Source of the DNA: Gammaproteobacteria bacterium
GTDB lineage: Bacteria > Pseudomonadota > Gammaproteobacteria > Arenicellales > JAJDZL01
Direction: 5' to 3'
NCBI GenBank assembly: GCA_022824665.1
Contig: JAJDZL010000022.1
Location: 1 to 32,053, forward strand
Length of the DNA: 32,053 bases
Position numbers and translations under genes: made by a program. The stretch's first letter is position 1. Each line of letters begins with the position of its first letter. The notes beneath the pieces were generated by a model. That model saw only the letters and a list, made by a program, of their open reading frames with translations. It was not told where the DNA came from and did not search any database. Positions 7,872 to 15,707 of this stretch are shown one piece after another.

Positions 7872-9155
7872 TTATGAGAATTGGGTGCGTGTGAGATCAC
7901 TAATCGTTTCGGCAATGACATCGTAAACCCGGTCGAAATCTTCTTCAGACATACAATAAGGCGGCAGGACGTATATTGTGTTGCCAAGCGGACGCAATAA
8001 AATGCCGCTCTTTTGGAATTTGAGGTAAAGCTGTGTGCCAATTTCAGAGAGGTATCCGCGGTCTGGCACCTGAATGTCCATTGCGACGATGGTGCCGGTC
8101 TGCCGCACGTTTGTCACAGAATCAAGCGTCGCGATACGAGCGATTTTTTCACCCTGCATGCTGGCTGTTTTGCGCACCGCGTCGAGTGCCGCGTCTTCCT
8201 GCCACATCTCGAGATTGGCGGCTGCCACCGCACAGGCAATCGGATTGGCAGTATAGGAACTCGAATGAAAGAAAGTTTTGCTTCGGTCAGGTGAATAGTG
8301 CGCATCAAAAATACGCGTCGCGCACATGGTTACGGCAAGCGGCAGGAAGCCGCCGGTGATGCCTTTTGAGTAGCATGCAATATCCGGCACGATGTCCGCC
8401 TGGGAGCACGCGAACAAAGTGCCTGTCCTCCCCCACGCTGTCATGACTTCGTCAGCAATAAACAGCACCTCGTATCGTTCACAAATCAGTTTCATTTCCC
8501 GCAGCACTTTTGGGCTGTACATAAGCATCCCGCCTGCACCGAGTACCAGTGGTTCAACGATGAATGCCGCAACATCCGCTTTTTCTCGACACCTCGATTC
8601 CAGCGCATCCAGCGTGACCTGTTCATTCGACTCAGCCGGAAACGGAATCGCATCAACAGAAAACAGCAGCGGGTTATAGGGTTTGTTAAAGACACCGCGC
8701 TCGCCAACCGACATGGTGCCGATGGTATCGCCGTGATAGCTGTGCTCAAGAACGATTACACGGTCGCGTGCAATGCCCTGGTGGTGCCAGTATCCGAGTG
8801 CCATTTTCAGCCCGACCTCAACTGCAGTTGAACCGCTGTCAGAAAAGAATACATAATCCAGTCCATCCGCAGTCAGGTCAACCAGTGCGTTTGCGGTCCG
8901 TTCAGCCGGTTCGTGGGTATAGCCGGCGAAGATGACCTGATCCAATCGCTCAATCTGATCTCGCGCTGCCTGTTGCAGGCGCGGGTGGCAGTGGCCGTGT
9001 GTGATCACCCACCAGGAAGAAATCGCATCGATGATTCTCTGGCCCTCGGAGGTATACAGATAAACCCCTTCGGCGCGGTCAATTTCCAGAAAGTCCGGAA
9101 ATATGGCATGCTGTGTGAATGGATGCCAAACAGAAGATTGATTGCTTTGCGTCAT
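7872..9155 (-). CDS. bioA: Adenosylmethionine-8-amino-7-oxononanoate aminotransferase
   Basis: This PLP enzyme makes 7,8-diaminopelargonate from KAPA with SAM as amino donor, the third step of the ring-assembly pathway. The 427-residue length is typical. BioA features are WHPFTQH at the N-terminus, DAISSWWV with the paired tryptophans of the substrate pocket (48-49), SYHGDTIG (139-146), the aspartate of IADEVMTAWGRTG (D235) and the PLP lysine in YSKGITGGF (K264). The start is 6 bp after the bioD stop. The gene order on this strand is bioF, bioD, bioA, then the rhodanese gene. Confidence 0.97.
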   Translation of the reverse strand: MTQSNQSSVWHPFTQHAIFPDFLEIDRAEGVYLYTSEGQRIIDAISSWWVITHGHCHPRLQQAARDQIERLDQVIFAGYTHEPAERTANALVDLTADGLDYVFFSDSGSTAVEVGLKMALGYWHHQGIARDRVIVLEHSYHGDTIGTMSVGERGVFNKPYNPLLFSVDAIPFPAESNEQVTLDALESRCREKADVAAFIVEPLVLGAGGMLMYSPKVLREMKLICERYEVLFIADEVMTAWGRTGTLFACSQADIVPDIACYSKGITGGFLPLAVTMCATRIFDAHYSPDRSKTFFHSSSYTANPIACAVAAANLEMWQEDAALDAVRKTASMQGEKIARIATLDSVTNVRQTGTIVAMDIQVPDRGYLSEIGTQLYLKFQKSGILLRPLGNTIYVLPPYCMSEEDFDRVYDVIAETISDLTRTQFS

Positions 9156-9161
9156 GCTCGC

Positions 9162-9806
9162 TTATACGAAGTCTTCAAGTTTGAAGTTGGCTTCAAATGT
9201 TGCATTCAGTGTATCCGCATCAAGTGGATCCAGATACGGGACGCGCCCCAGGCGGCGAACCCCGCCAAGTCGCGGAATGATCGTTTCGTTTTCGTCATGG
9301 GCGTCGCCGATAAAAACCAATCCGTGAATCGGAATGCCTCGCGTACGCAGGGCTTGAACAGTCAGCAGGGTATGGTTGATGGTGCCAAGCGATGTGCGCG
9401 AACAGACGATTGCAGGTAGTTGCCAGTTTGCGAACACATCCAGAAAAAGGACAGACGGGGTCAAAGGGACCATGACACCTCCCGCGCCTTCGACGATCAG
9501 CGGGCGGGTTGCCGCGGGAATCTGCAATCGGTCGATGTCTATCTCGATTCCTTCCAGTGCCGCTGAAAGGTGTGGTGAAGCGGGTTCCTTCAGGCGGTAT
9601 ATTTCTCGAAAGAAACGCTCAGAAGGCAGGGCTGACAGCACTTGAACAGTTTCGGTATCGGTGGGTTCATCAAGACCTGCCTGGACCGGTTTGAAGTAGG
9701 CAGCGTCCAGCGCGCGGACCAGCATTGCGCTGACGATAGTTTTACCAATCCCGGTATCGGTCCCGGTAACCAAAAAGCCGCGCGGTATGTTTGTCGGTAC
9801 GTACAT
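9162..9806 (-). CDS. bioD: Dethiobiotin synthetase
   Basis: This ATP-dependent carboxylase closes the ureido ring of 7,8-diaminopelargonate to give dethiobiotin. The 214 residues include the P-loop GTDTGIGKT (15-23), the catalytic lysine region YFKPVQAG (K39), and VEGAGGVMVPL with E106. The length is close to that of E. coli BioD. The gene starts 11 bp after the bioF stop and ends 6 bp before bioA, so it is the middle gene of a tight three-gene run. Confidence 0.97.
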   Translation of the reverse strand: MYVPTNIPRGFLVTGTDTGIGKTIVSAMLVRALDAAYFKPVQAGLDEPTDTETVQVLSALPSERFFREIYRLKEPASPHLSAALEGIEIDIDRLQIPAATRPLIVEGAGGVMVPLTPSVLFLDVFANWQLPAIVCSRTSLGTINHTLLTVQALRTRGIPIHGLVFIGDAHDENETIIPRLGGVRRLGRVPYLDPLDADTLNATFEANFKLEDFV

Positions 9807-9817
9807 CAGGGCGAAGA

Positions 9818-10972
9818 TTATGAACGCTTGGGAGCGAGACTCTGCATGACATCGTACAGGGTACCCATAAAATTTGTGATGTGAAGTTCTAAAACGTTCA
9901 GGGTGATTGAAATTCTAAGCCGGGCGGTGCCATCGGGCACTGTTGGCGGACGAATCGCACGAATATCAAAACCGGCGCGCTGCATTTTTTTGGCTACTTT
10001 AAGCGCCAGAGCGTCATCACCGACGATAAACGGGATGATCTGGCTGCCGCTGCCTGGCATTTCGAACGTCTCTTCGAATTTCTGATTGGCAAATTCGATC
10101 AATTTGTGCAGCTTTTTACGTTGTCGGGTTCTGTTTCCAAGGCGCCGCAAAGCTGTGCTCACCGCCACCGCGTTAATGGGCGGCGGCGCGGTCGAAAAAA
10201 TGAATGACGGTGATTTATTGATCATGAAATCAACCAGTGTGCGCGGTCCGCAAACCAGGCCTCCCGAGGCAGCCAGAGCCTTGCCGCAGGTGTGAATTGC
10301 AATGATATTCTGGTGTCCTTCGAATTGCTCGGTCAGGCCATGTCCGCGTTTTCCCCAGACCCCTGTCGCGTGGGCCTCGTCAATCACCAGCATTGCATCA
10401 TATCGCACCGCGATATCGAGAAGCTCCTCAAGCGGTGCGAAATCGCCATCCATACTGTAAAGACTTTCCACTGCGATCCACGCCATTGCGTCTTTTGACC
10501 GGGAGCGATGCCACTTTGACAGCGCTCGTTCGATTGCATCGGCATCGTTGTGTGGTGTCTTGACAGATTTAGCAAAAGAAGCGGACACACCCTGTCGAAT
10601 GCTGGCATGCGACAGCGCGTCAAAAATAATCAGGTCATGTCGTTTGGGCAGTGTTGTCAGGACTGCAAAATTCGCTAAATAGCCATTGGCAAAAAAGAGT
10701 GCTCTTTCGCTGCGAAAGAGCCTTGCTGCCTGTTTCTCAAGTTTGAGATGAGCCGGATGATTGCCCCTGAGCAGCCGGGAGCCGCCCGAACCGAGCGGTA
10801 TGCCGGATCTTAGCGCGGCGATAATGGCTTTCCTGATTTCAACGGAGCCGGACAGTCCAAGAAAATCGTTTGATGTGAAATCAAACCCGACGATCGGCGA
10901 TAAGCTGCGTTTGCGGCTGGCACTGGAGAGTTTTTCAAGTTCACTTTCAAACCTTTCGAATTGATTGGCCAT
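9818..10972 (-). CDS. bioF: 8-amino-7-oxononanoate synthase
   Basis: This PLP-dependent alpha-oxoamine synthase condenses a pimeloyl thioester with L-alanine to form KAPA, the first committed ring-assembly step. The 384-residue product shows DFTSNDFLGL (31-40), GSGGSRLLRGNHPAH (61-75), the HASIRQG segment, IDEAHATGVWGKRGHG (197-212) and the PLP lysine in HTCGKALAASGG (K231). It is the first gene of the minus-strand biotin arm and faces the cytochrome c' gene across a 224-bp divergent gap. I saw no BirA dyad upstream. Neither bioC nor bioH follows it in this window, so the source of its pimeloyl substrate is not encoded here by a known gene. Confidence 0.97.
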   Translation of the reverse strand: MANQFERFESELEKLSSASRKRSLSPIVGFDFTSNDFLGLSGSVEIRKAIIAALRSGIPLGSGGSRLLRGNHPAHLKLEKQAARLFRSERALFFANGYLANFAVLTTLPKRHDLIIFDALSHASIRQGVSASFAKSVKTPHNDADAIERALSKWHRSRSKDAMAWIAVESLYSMDGDFAPLEELLDIAVRYDAMLVIDEAHATGVWGKRGHGLTEQFEGHQNIIAIHTCGKALAASGGLVCGPRTLVDFMINKSPSFIFSTAPPPINAVAVSTALRRLGNRTRQRKKLHKLIEFANQKFEETFEMPGSGSQIIPFIVGDDALALKVAKKMQRAGFDIRAIRPPTVPDGTARLRISITLNVLELHITNFMGTLYDVMQSLAPKRS

Positions 10973-11128
10973 GGATTTGAACTCAGGATGTTCTTTTGTT
11001 GTTAAGTGATGTTGGTTCGATTGAACAGCTAATACGGAGTAAATCTCTGAGTTGCCTGTTCCTGTTACCGGTTATCGGCCGGGCCGATCGTACAAGCGGC
11101 CGACAGGTCTCAGCTGTTCGGTGCAGTC

Positions 11129-11157
11129 TGGACAAATGGCCATCATTCTCGTATAGA
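11129..11157 (+). promoter_or_regulatory. Predicted sigma70 promoter for cytochrome c' gene
   Basis: TGGACA (11129-11134, 5 of 6) and TATAGA (11152-11157, 4 of 6) are separated by exactly 17 bp and lie 39 bp before the ATG at 11197. A TAGAAT overlaps the -10. The gene also has a strong GGGGAGAG ribosome binding site. Confidence 0.5.
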
Positions 11158-11196
11158 ATGTATATCACTAAATTTATGACGGGGAGAGTTTGAATT

Positions 11197-11694
11197 ATGC
11201 GTTTTATCAAATATTTCACCATTGGTTTGCTGATTCCGGCAGCTTTATCGGTTTCCGTGCTGCAAGCAGATTCCATGCCGGGCACGGTCGCGTCGGCCGA
11301 GGAAGCGGAAGCGGTTTATGCGAACCGCTCGGAATACATGAAAGGTCTTGGTTCCAAGATGAAGGCTTTTTCAAATTTTCTAAAGCGAGGCGATGGTGAG
11401 CCACTCGAATTGGCTGGCATGGCTGCCGAAATCGCCGATACTGCTGCACAAATTCCAGATCTTTTTCCAAAAGATACTGGTATGGTGCAAAATGAAGACA
11501 GTGAGGCCAAGCCCGATATCTGGGAAAACTGGTCGGATTTTGTTGCCGCTGCCGAAGCATTGGTCGAACCCGCAAAGGCGGTTGAAGCGGCATTCGATTC
11601 CGGTGACAGCGGTGCGATTGGTGGCGCTGTGAAAGCGCTTGGTGGCGACGGCTGCCGCGGCTGTCACAGTCAGTTTCGGCAGAAGAAAAACTAG
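11197..11694 (+). CDS. Periplasmic cytochrome c' (class II c-type cytochrome)
   Basis: The 165-residue product begins with a clear signal peptide (residues 1-24, cleavage likely after VLQA). The mature part is an alpha-helical bundle with a single haem-binding CRGCH near the C-terminus (Cys153, Cys156, His157), the arrangement of cytochrome c' and related class II cytochromes. The FSNFLKRGD and DIWENWSDFVAAAEALVEPA segments match the family. Such proteins bind NO and have been linked to nitrosative stress and electron transfer. The ATG at 11197 follows GGGGAGAG at 7-8 bp spacing. Its stop is 4 bp from the stop of the convergent b561-type gene, a frequent partner of class II cytochromes. Confidence 0.92.
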   Translation: MRFIKYFTIGLLIPAALSVSVLQADSMPGTVASAEEAEAVYANRSEYMKGLGSKMKAFSNFLKRGDGEPLELAGMAAEIADTAAQIPDLFPKDTGMVQNEDSEAKPDIWENWSDFVAAAEALVEPAKAVEAAFDSGDSGAIGGAVKALGGDGCRGCHSQFRQKKN

Positions 11695-11698
11695 CCAA

Positions 11699-12388
11699 TC
11701 AGCCGTATTGCACAAACACCCAGACCATTACCGCTGCGACAACTGCCGCTACAAGGGCACCTTTCCAGTTTGCAGCAAGTCGCGGGGCCTGGGGTGCGAG
11801 GTCTTGAGGAATGTCGCGTTCGCCGGTGATCATCGGTTTGATCAGGTTATCGCGTTTATAAATGTAGTAGAACAGATTTGCAGCAATGTGCAGCACAATC
11901 AGCGCAATGAGCCACCTGATGTGAGTGAGGTGTATGTCGCTTGCAAAACGGCTGGTTTCGTAGCTCACGTAGTAGGCAAAAGGACCCTCAATCAAACCGT
12001 CTACATCGGCGGCAAACAGCCCGGTGGTCAGTTGCGTTATGAGCGCAAGCAAAATTGCGATCACCGCAAGCGAGCCAATTGGACTGTGTGACACGGTATA
12101 GCCCGGTTTTCTTTCGGGCAGTTTTCTGATGTAGTCGAGGTAGTCGCGCGGCTTAAACACGAGTGCCGATAATCTTGCATTCGAGCTACCGAGCAACCCC
12201 CATACGATTCTCGAAATCAGCAGGATGACAATACACTTGCCGGTGGTGATGTGAAGGTCAAAGTTTTCCAGTTCGGCACTGACCAGCATGACGGCTGTCA
12301 GTGCGGCCAGCAGCCAGTGAAATATCCTTAACGGTAAATCCCAGACCCTGACGCGTGTCGTGTTGCCGCTGCTTGATTGTGTTGTCAT
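11699..12388 (-). CDS. Cytochrome b561-family membrane protein
   Basis: The 229-residue integral membrane protein has about four core transmembrane helices carrying candidate haem b histidines (H24 in RIFHW, H46 in LHITTGK, H153/H156 in IHLTHIRW, H167 in LHIAANLFYY) and an extra C-terminal helix (about 210-226) after a soluble proline-containing linker. The N-terminal RVWDLPLRIFHW is the usual opening of the bacterial cytochrome b/b561 group. It probably carries electrons between the quinol pool and a periplasmic c-type cytochrome. The convergent cytochrome c' gene, ending 4 bp away, is the obvious candidate partner, but this is inferred from position only. Confidence 0.9.
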   Translation of the reverse strand: MTTQSSSGNTTRVRVWDLPLRIFHWLLAALTAVMLVSAELENFDLHITTGKCIVILLISRIVWGLLGSSNARLSALVFKPRDYLDYIRKLPERKPGYTVSHSPIGSLAVIAILLALITQLTTGLFAADVDGLIEGPFAYYVSYETSRFASDIHLTHIRWLIALIVLHIAANLFYYIYKRDNLIKPMITGERDIPQDLAPQAPRLAANWKGALVAAVVAAVMVWVFVQYG

Positions 12389-12427
12389 TTGCGCAAAGAC
12401 AGAATTTGTGAATTTGTAAAATATTTA

Positions 12428-12455
12428 TTATCACATATATGAGTAGAGATATAAT
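12428..12455 (+). promoter_or_regulatory. Predicted promoter for rpoZ-spoT
   Basis: A perfect TATAAT (12450-12455) lies 71 bp before the rpoZ start, with TTATCA (12428-12433, 4 of 6) 16 bp upstream. The surrounding divergent gap is strongly AT-rich. Confidence 0.45.
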
Positions 12456-12526
12456 TTTGCATCCACCTGAATTTGCACATCGCTCCCATCGGTTTCGTGC
12501 AAACCGTTTCTTATTCCGAGGTAAAA

Positions 12527-12973
12527 ATGGCGAGAATTACAGTAGAAGATTGTCTGGAAAAAGTTGAAAATCGTTTTCAGTTGGTTCTCATTGCGACCAA
12601 ACGGGCACGACAGCTTGACAGTGGCGCGGAGCCGCTGGTTGACCGGGACAACGATAAAAATACCGTGATCGCGCTGCGCGAAATTGCCGAAGGCCTGGTT
12701 ACTGCCGATATTCTGGATGAAGACGATACGCTGATTGTAACCAATCCATTTGAATTAGCGTCGCTGGACGAAGAAGAGGCACACGAAGAAACAGAGCCCG
12801 AAGCCGGGAACAATGCCGATGCTGAATTAGGCAACGGTGTGCAGGCAGGTCTGGAAGCGCAAGCCGAGGCCGATGATGAAGCGCCGGGCGACGCACAGGC
12901 ACAGGCGGGTGTCGATGAGCCAATCGAGTCGGATGTCGATAGCGAGTCCTCTCAGCAAAACGTCCAAGAATAG
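12527..12973 (+). CDS. rpoZ: RNA polymerase omega subunit with long acidic tail
   Basis: The omega subunit helps fold and hold the beta' subunit in RNA polymerase and forms part of a ppGpp site. Residues 1-75 match the family start ([20 protein letters not shown], then RARQL and [13 protein letters not shown]). The ATG at 12527 follows GAGGTAAAA; an earlier in-frame ATG at 12473 adds 18 residues without similarity. Omega is usually 70-95 residues. This one has 148 because of a roughly 65-residue acidic, alanine/glutamate-rich low-complexity tail. Part of that tail is translated in overlap with the start region of spoT. The order rpoZ-spoT is typical of gammaproteobacteria. Confidence 0.95.
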   Translation: MARITVEDCLEKVENRFQLVLIATKRARQLDSGAEPLVDRDNDKNTVIALREIAEGLVTADILDEDDTLIVTNPFELASLDEEEAHEETEPEAGNNADAELGNGVQAGLEAQAEADDEAPGDAQAQAGVDEPIESDVDSESSQQNVQE

Positions 12974-15131
12974 CTTAGCAGGTCTGCGACGTCGTATTGG
13001 GATTCCTGAGCGAGAAGACGCTCAGTTCAAATCGCTCGTCAAATCGCTGGGCGGGTATTTGCAGGACAGCCAGATCAAGGAAGTTGAGAGGGCCTACAAC
13101 ATCGGTGCTGAAGCGCATGAAGGACAGCGCCGCCTCGAAGGTGAGAAGTACATCAACCATCCGCTGGCAGTTGCAAAGCTGCTGGCCGAGCTGAAACTCG
13201 ACAGTCGCACCATCATTGCGGCAATTCTGCACGACACCCTTGAGGACACCTATCTCACCAAGGAACGAATGGCCCGTGAGTTTGGGACTGATGTGAGTGA
13301 GCTGGTTGACAGCGTCAGTAAAGTAGATCGGCTGAAGTTTGAATCGCCGCAGCATGCTGAAGCGGAGAATCTGCGTCGTATGTTTCTGGCAACCGCAAGC
13401 GACCCCCGGGTGATCCTGATCAAGATGGCAGACCGACTGCACAACCTTGATTCGCTGCATGTACACCGAATGGAAAAGCGCCAGCGAATTGCCAACGAAA
13501 CTCGCGACATCTATATCCCGATTGCGCACCTGCTCGGCATGGGGAGCTGGAAGCGCAAGATGGAAGATCTGTGTTTCAAAGCGATCCATCCGGAACGCTA
13601 CAAGGTGATCCACAAGGCGGTCCGTGCAGACCTCAAGCAGGGTGTTGATCAGACGATCAAAAAACACATCGCGGTTCTCACCAAAATGCTGGAGGAAAAG
13701 CGCATTGTTGGTGAAGTAACCGGGCGCTTCAAAGAGACTTCAGCGATCCACGACAAGATGCGGAAGAAGGGTAATTCTCTCAGGATGGTGCCGGACCTTT
13801 TTGCGTTTAGAATTATCGTTAAAAGTGTTGATAACTGTTACCGGGTGCTTGGTTTGGTTCATAACAAGTACAAGCCTGTCTCGGGTGAGTTCAATGATTA
13901 CATTGCCATACCCAAAATGAATGGCTACCAGTCGCTGCACACAACTGTGCACGGCAATTTTGGCCGGGCTATTGAGGTGCAGATTCGTACGGACGAGATG
14001 CACAGGGTTGCAGAATCCGGGATTGCGTCGCATCTTTCCTACAAGGCCGGAAGCGCAGCCGCGGACGATGCCAATTTACCAGGCGTACGCTGGCTCAATG
14101 AGGTGATCAAGTCGCTCGAGGAACATGAGTCACCGGCTGAATATCTGGAAAACCTAAAACTGAACCTGTTTCCGGATTATGTTTATGTCTTTACACCCAA
14201 GGGCGAGATCAAGCGGCTTAAAAAAGGCGCAACCGTGATTGATTACGCCTATTCGATCCATACTGCGGTGGGCAATGGTGCCAAGTCAGCCAAAATTGAC
14301 GATCACCCGGTTGCCCTTCACACAATCCTCACAAACGGCGACCGGGTCGAAATAAACAAGAGCCGGTTTTCCAGACCGGATCCGGCCTGGCTTAATTTCG
14401 CGGTAACCGGTGATGCAAGAACCGCGATCCGCAAAGCACTCAAGGAGATGTCGAGTAAAGAGCTGGTCAAGATGGGCGAACGAATCTTCAAAGGTGTGCT
14501 GAAAAAATACAAGATCAAGCCAGCACAAGCAACTGACGAAATTAAACTGAAACTTGCCGAGCGTCTTGGAGTGGATTCATGGTCTGACATATTGCGTGAG
14601 ATTGGCACCGGGGAGCGGTACGCTGCTGCAGTGATCGGACAGATGTTTCCGTCAACATTTCTGAATACGGATTCGAAGTCCTCCGAGGTGATATCAATTC
14701 AAGGTACCGAGGGGCTTGGTGTTCAATATGCCAAGTGCTGCAACCCGATCCCTAAAGAGTCGATTGTGGGAGTCTTTAACCGGGGTAGGGGAATTGTGAT
14801 ACACACTCAGGATTGCCTTAATGTAAGGCAATCAAAACTGTCACCTGAGTTTTGGCAGAAACTGAACTGGGCAGACAACCCGAAAGGGCAGTACCGCGTG
14901 ACGCTTAAAGTGCACTGCATCAACGAAACCGGACTGCTGGCCAGTGTAACCGCCAGGATATCCGCCCATCGCGCCGACATTGCCCGGTGCGTGACCCGAA
15001 CTTCCAAAAACGAAGCGACGCTCGAATACGATATCGAGGTCAGCGACAGCGAACACCTTAATTCCATCACACAGAACATTCTGCGCCACAACCTGGTAAA
15101 CAGCGTAGAGCGGGTCAAACTGAACAAATAG
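12915..15131 (+). CDS. spoT: Bifunctional (p)ppGpp synthetase/hydrolase
   Basis: The stringent-response enzyme makes and degrades (p)ppGpp. From the ATG at 12915 it has 738 residues. In order these are the HD hydrolase domain (about 60-200, with HP at 82, HDTLEDT at 106-112 and ADRLHNL at 172-178), the synthetase domain (about 270-380; [36 protein letters not shown]), the TGS domain (about 422-485; [27 protein letters not shown], quoted in part), a zinc-finger-like CCNPIP region, and a C-terminal ACT domain. Both catalytic domains look intact. The start is uncertain: 12915 and 12933 are both possible and both lie inside the rpoZ frame, so translation is probably coupled. The frame is open to 12837, but that part is an rpoZ overlap. 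Confidence 0.96.
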   Translation: MSQSSRMSIASPLSKTSKNSLAGLRRRIGIPEREDAQFKSLVKSLGGYLQDSQIKEVERAYNIGAEAHEGQRRLEGEKYINHPLAVAKLLAELKLDSRTIIAAILHDTLEDTYLTKERMAREFGTDVSELVDSVSKVDRLKFESPQHAEAENLRRMFLATASDPRVILIKMADRLHNLDSLHVHRMEKRQRIANETRDIYIPIAHLLGMGSWKRKMEDLCFKAIHPERYKVIHKAVRADLKQGVDQTIKKHIAVLTKMLEEKRIVGEVTGRFKETSAIHDKMRKKGNSLRMVPDLFAFRIIVKSVDNCYRVLGLVHNKYKPVSGEFNDYIAIPKMNGYQSLHTTVHGNFGRAIEVQIRTDEMHRVAESGIASHLSYKAGSAAADDANLPGVRWLNEVIKSLEEHESPAEYLENLKLNLFPDYVYVFTPKGEIKRLKKGATVIDYAYSIHTAVGNGAKSAKIDDHPVALHTILTNGDRVEINKSRFSRPDPAWLNFAVTGDARTAIRKALKEMSSKELVKMGERIFKGVLKKYKIKPAQATDEIKLKLAERLGVDSWSDILREIGTGERYAAAVIGQMFPSTFLNTDSKSSEVISIQGTEGLGVQYAKCCNPIPKESIVGVFNRGRGIVIHTQDCLNVRQSKLSPEFWQKLNWADNPKGQYRVTLKVHCINETGLLASVTARISAHRADIARCVTRTSKNEATLEYDIEVSDSEHLNSITQNILRHNLVNSVERVKLNK

Positions 15132-15213
15132 TGCGAAGCAGCCAGGCGTCTGGACGAGCGGACAAGTTTATTTGCTGCGCGATGGCACTGAGCGCAAAGC
15201 AGGCAAGCGCAGG

Positions 15214-15219
15214 TATAAT
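15214..15219 (+). promoter_or_regulatory. Possible -10 element for ridA-recG-ubiA
   Basis: A perfect TATAAT lies in the 186-bp gap between spoT and ridA, about 100 bp before the ridA start. I found no convincing -35 at 15-19 bp spacing and no extended -10 TG, so the call is weak. Confidence 0.3.
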
Positions 15220-15317
15220 TTTTTTCAAACCGGATTTGGTGGCCGCTTGCTCGTGCATCGGTAGTTCGCCAAAGTGCTGGGCAGCGACACACACTTACAG
15301 ACTTTTACGGTGAAGTA

Positions 15318-15707
15318 ATGGTAGTTCGACAAACCATATCAACTGACAACGCACCTGCCGCTATTGGTGCCTATTCACAGGCGGTGAAGCATGCGGGTAC
15401 CCTGTATGTTTCCGGTCAGATTCCACTGGATCCTGCAACCCAGGATGTAGTTGCGGGTGATGCCAGGGCGCAAATTGTCCGGGTTTTTGACAACCTTGCA
15501 GCAATTGTTGAGGCCGCTGGTGCCGGCCTTGAGAACGTCGTCAAGTTAACAGTCTTTCTTGTCGACCTTGGTGATTTTCCCATTGTCAATGAAGTGATGG
15601 GAGAGTATTTTGAACAACCCTATCCCGCCCGCGCTGCAATCGGTGTTGCTGCGCTACCGAAAGGCGTTGGTGTGGAGGTGGAAGCAATCGTTGCACTGCA
15701 CGATTAG
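15318..15707 (+). CDS. ridA: RidA family enamine/imine deaminase
   Basis: The 129-residue product matches RidA (YjgF/YER057c/UK114) along its full length. RidA hydrolyses reactive 2-aminoacrylate and other imines released by PLP enzymes, as a trimer in the cytoplasm. Visible family segments are APAAIGAYSQAV near the start, GTLYVSGQIPLDP, VVKLTVFLVDLGDF, and YPARAAIGVAALPKG with the substrate-binding arginine, followed by VEVEAIVAL. GAAGT precedes the ATG at 15318. The recG GTG follows the RidA stop directly. The slot between spoT and recG holds trmH in E. coli, whereas a Rid protein here is, as I recall, common in pseudomonad-type genomes. Confidence 0.95.
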   Translation: MVVRQTISTDNAPAAIGAYSQAVKHAGTLYVSGQIPLDPATQDVVAGDARAQIVRVFDNLAAIVEAAGAGLENVVKLTVFLVDLGDFPIVNEVMGEYFEQPYPARAAIGVAALPKGVGVEVEAIVALHD

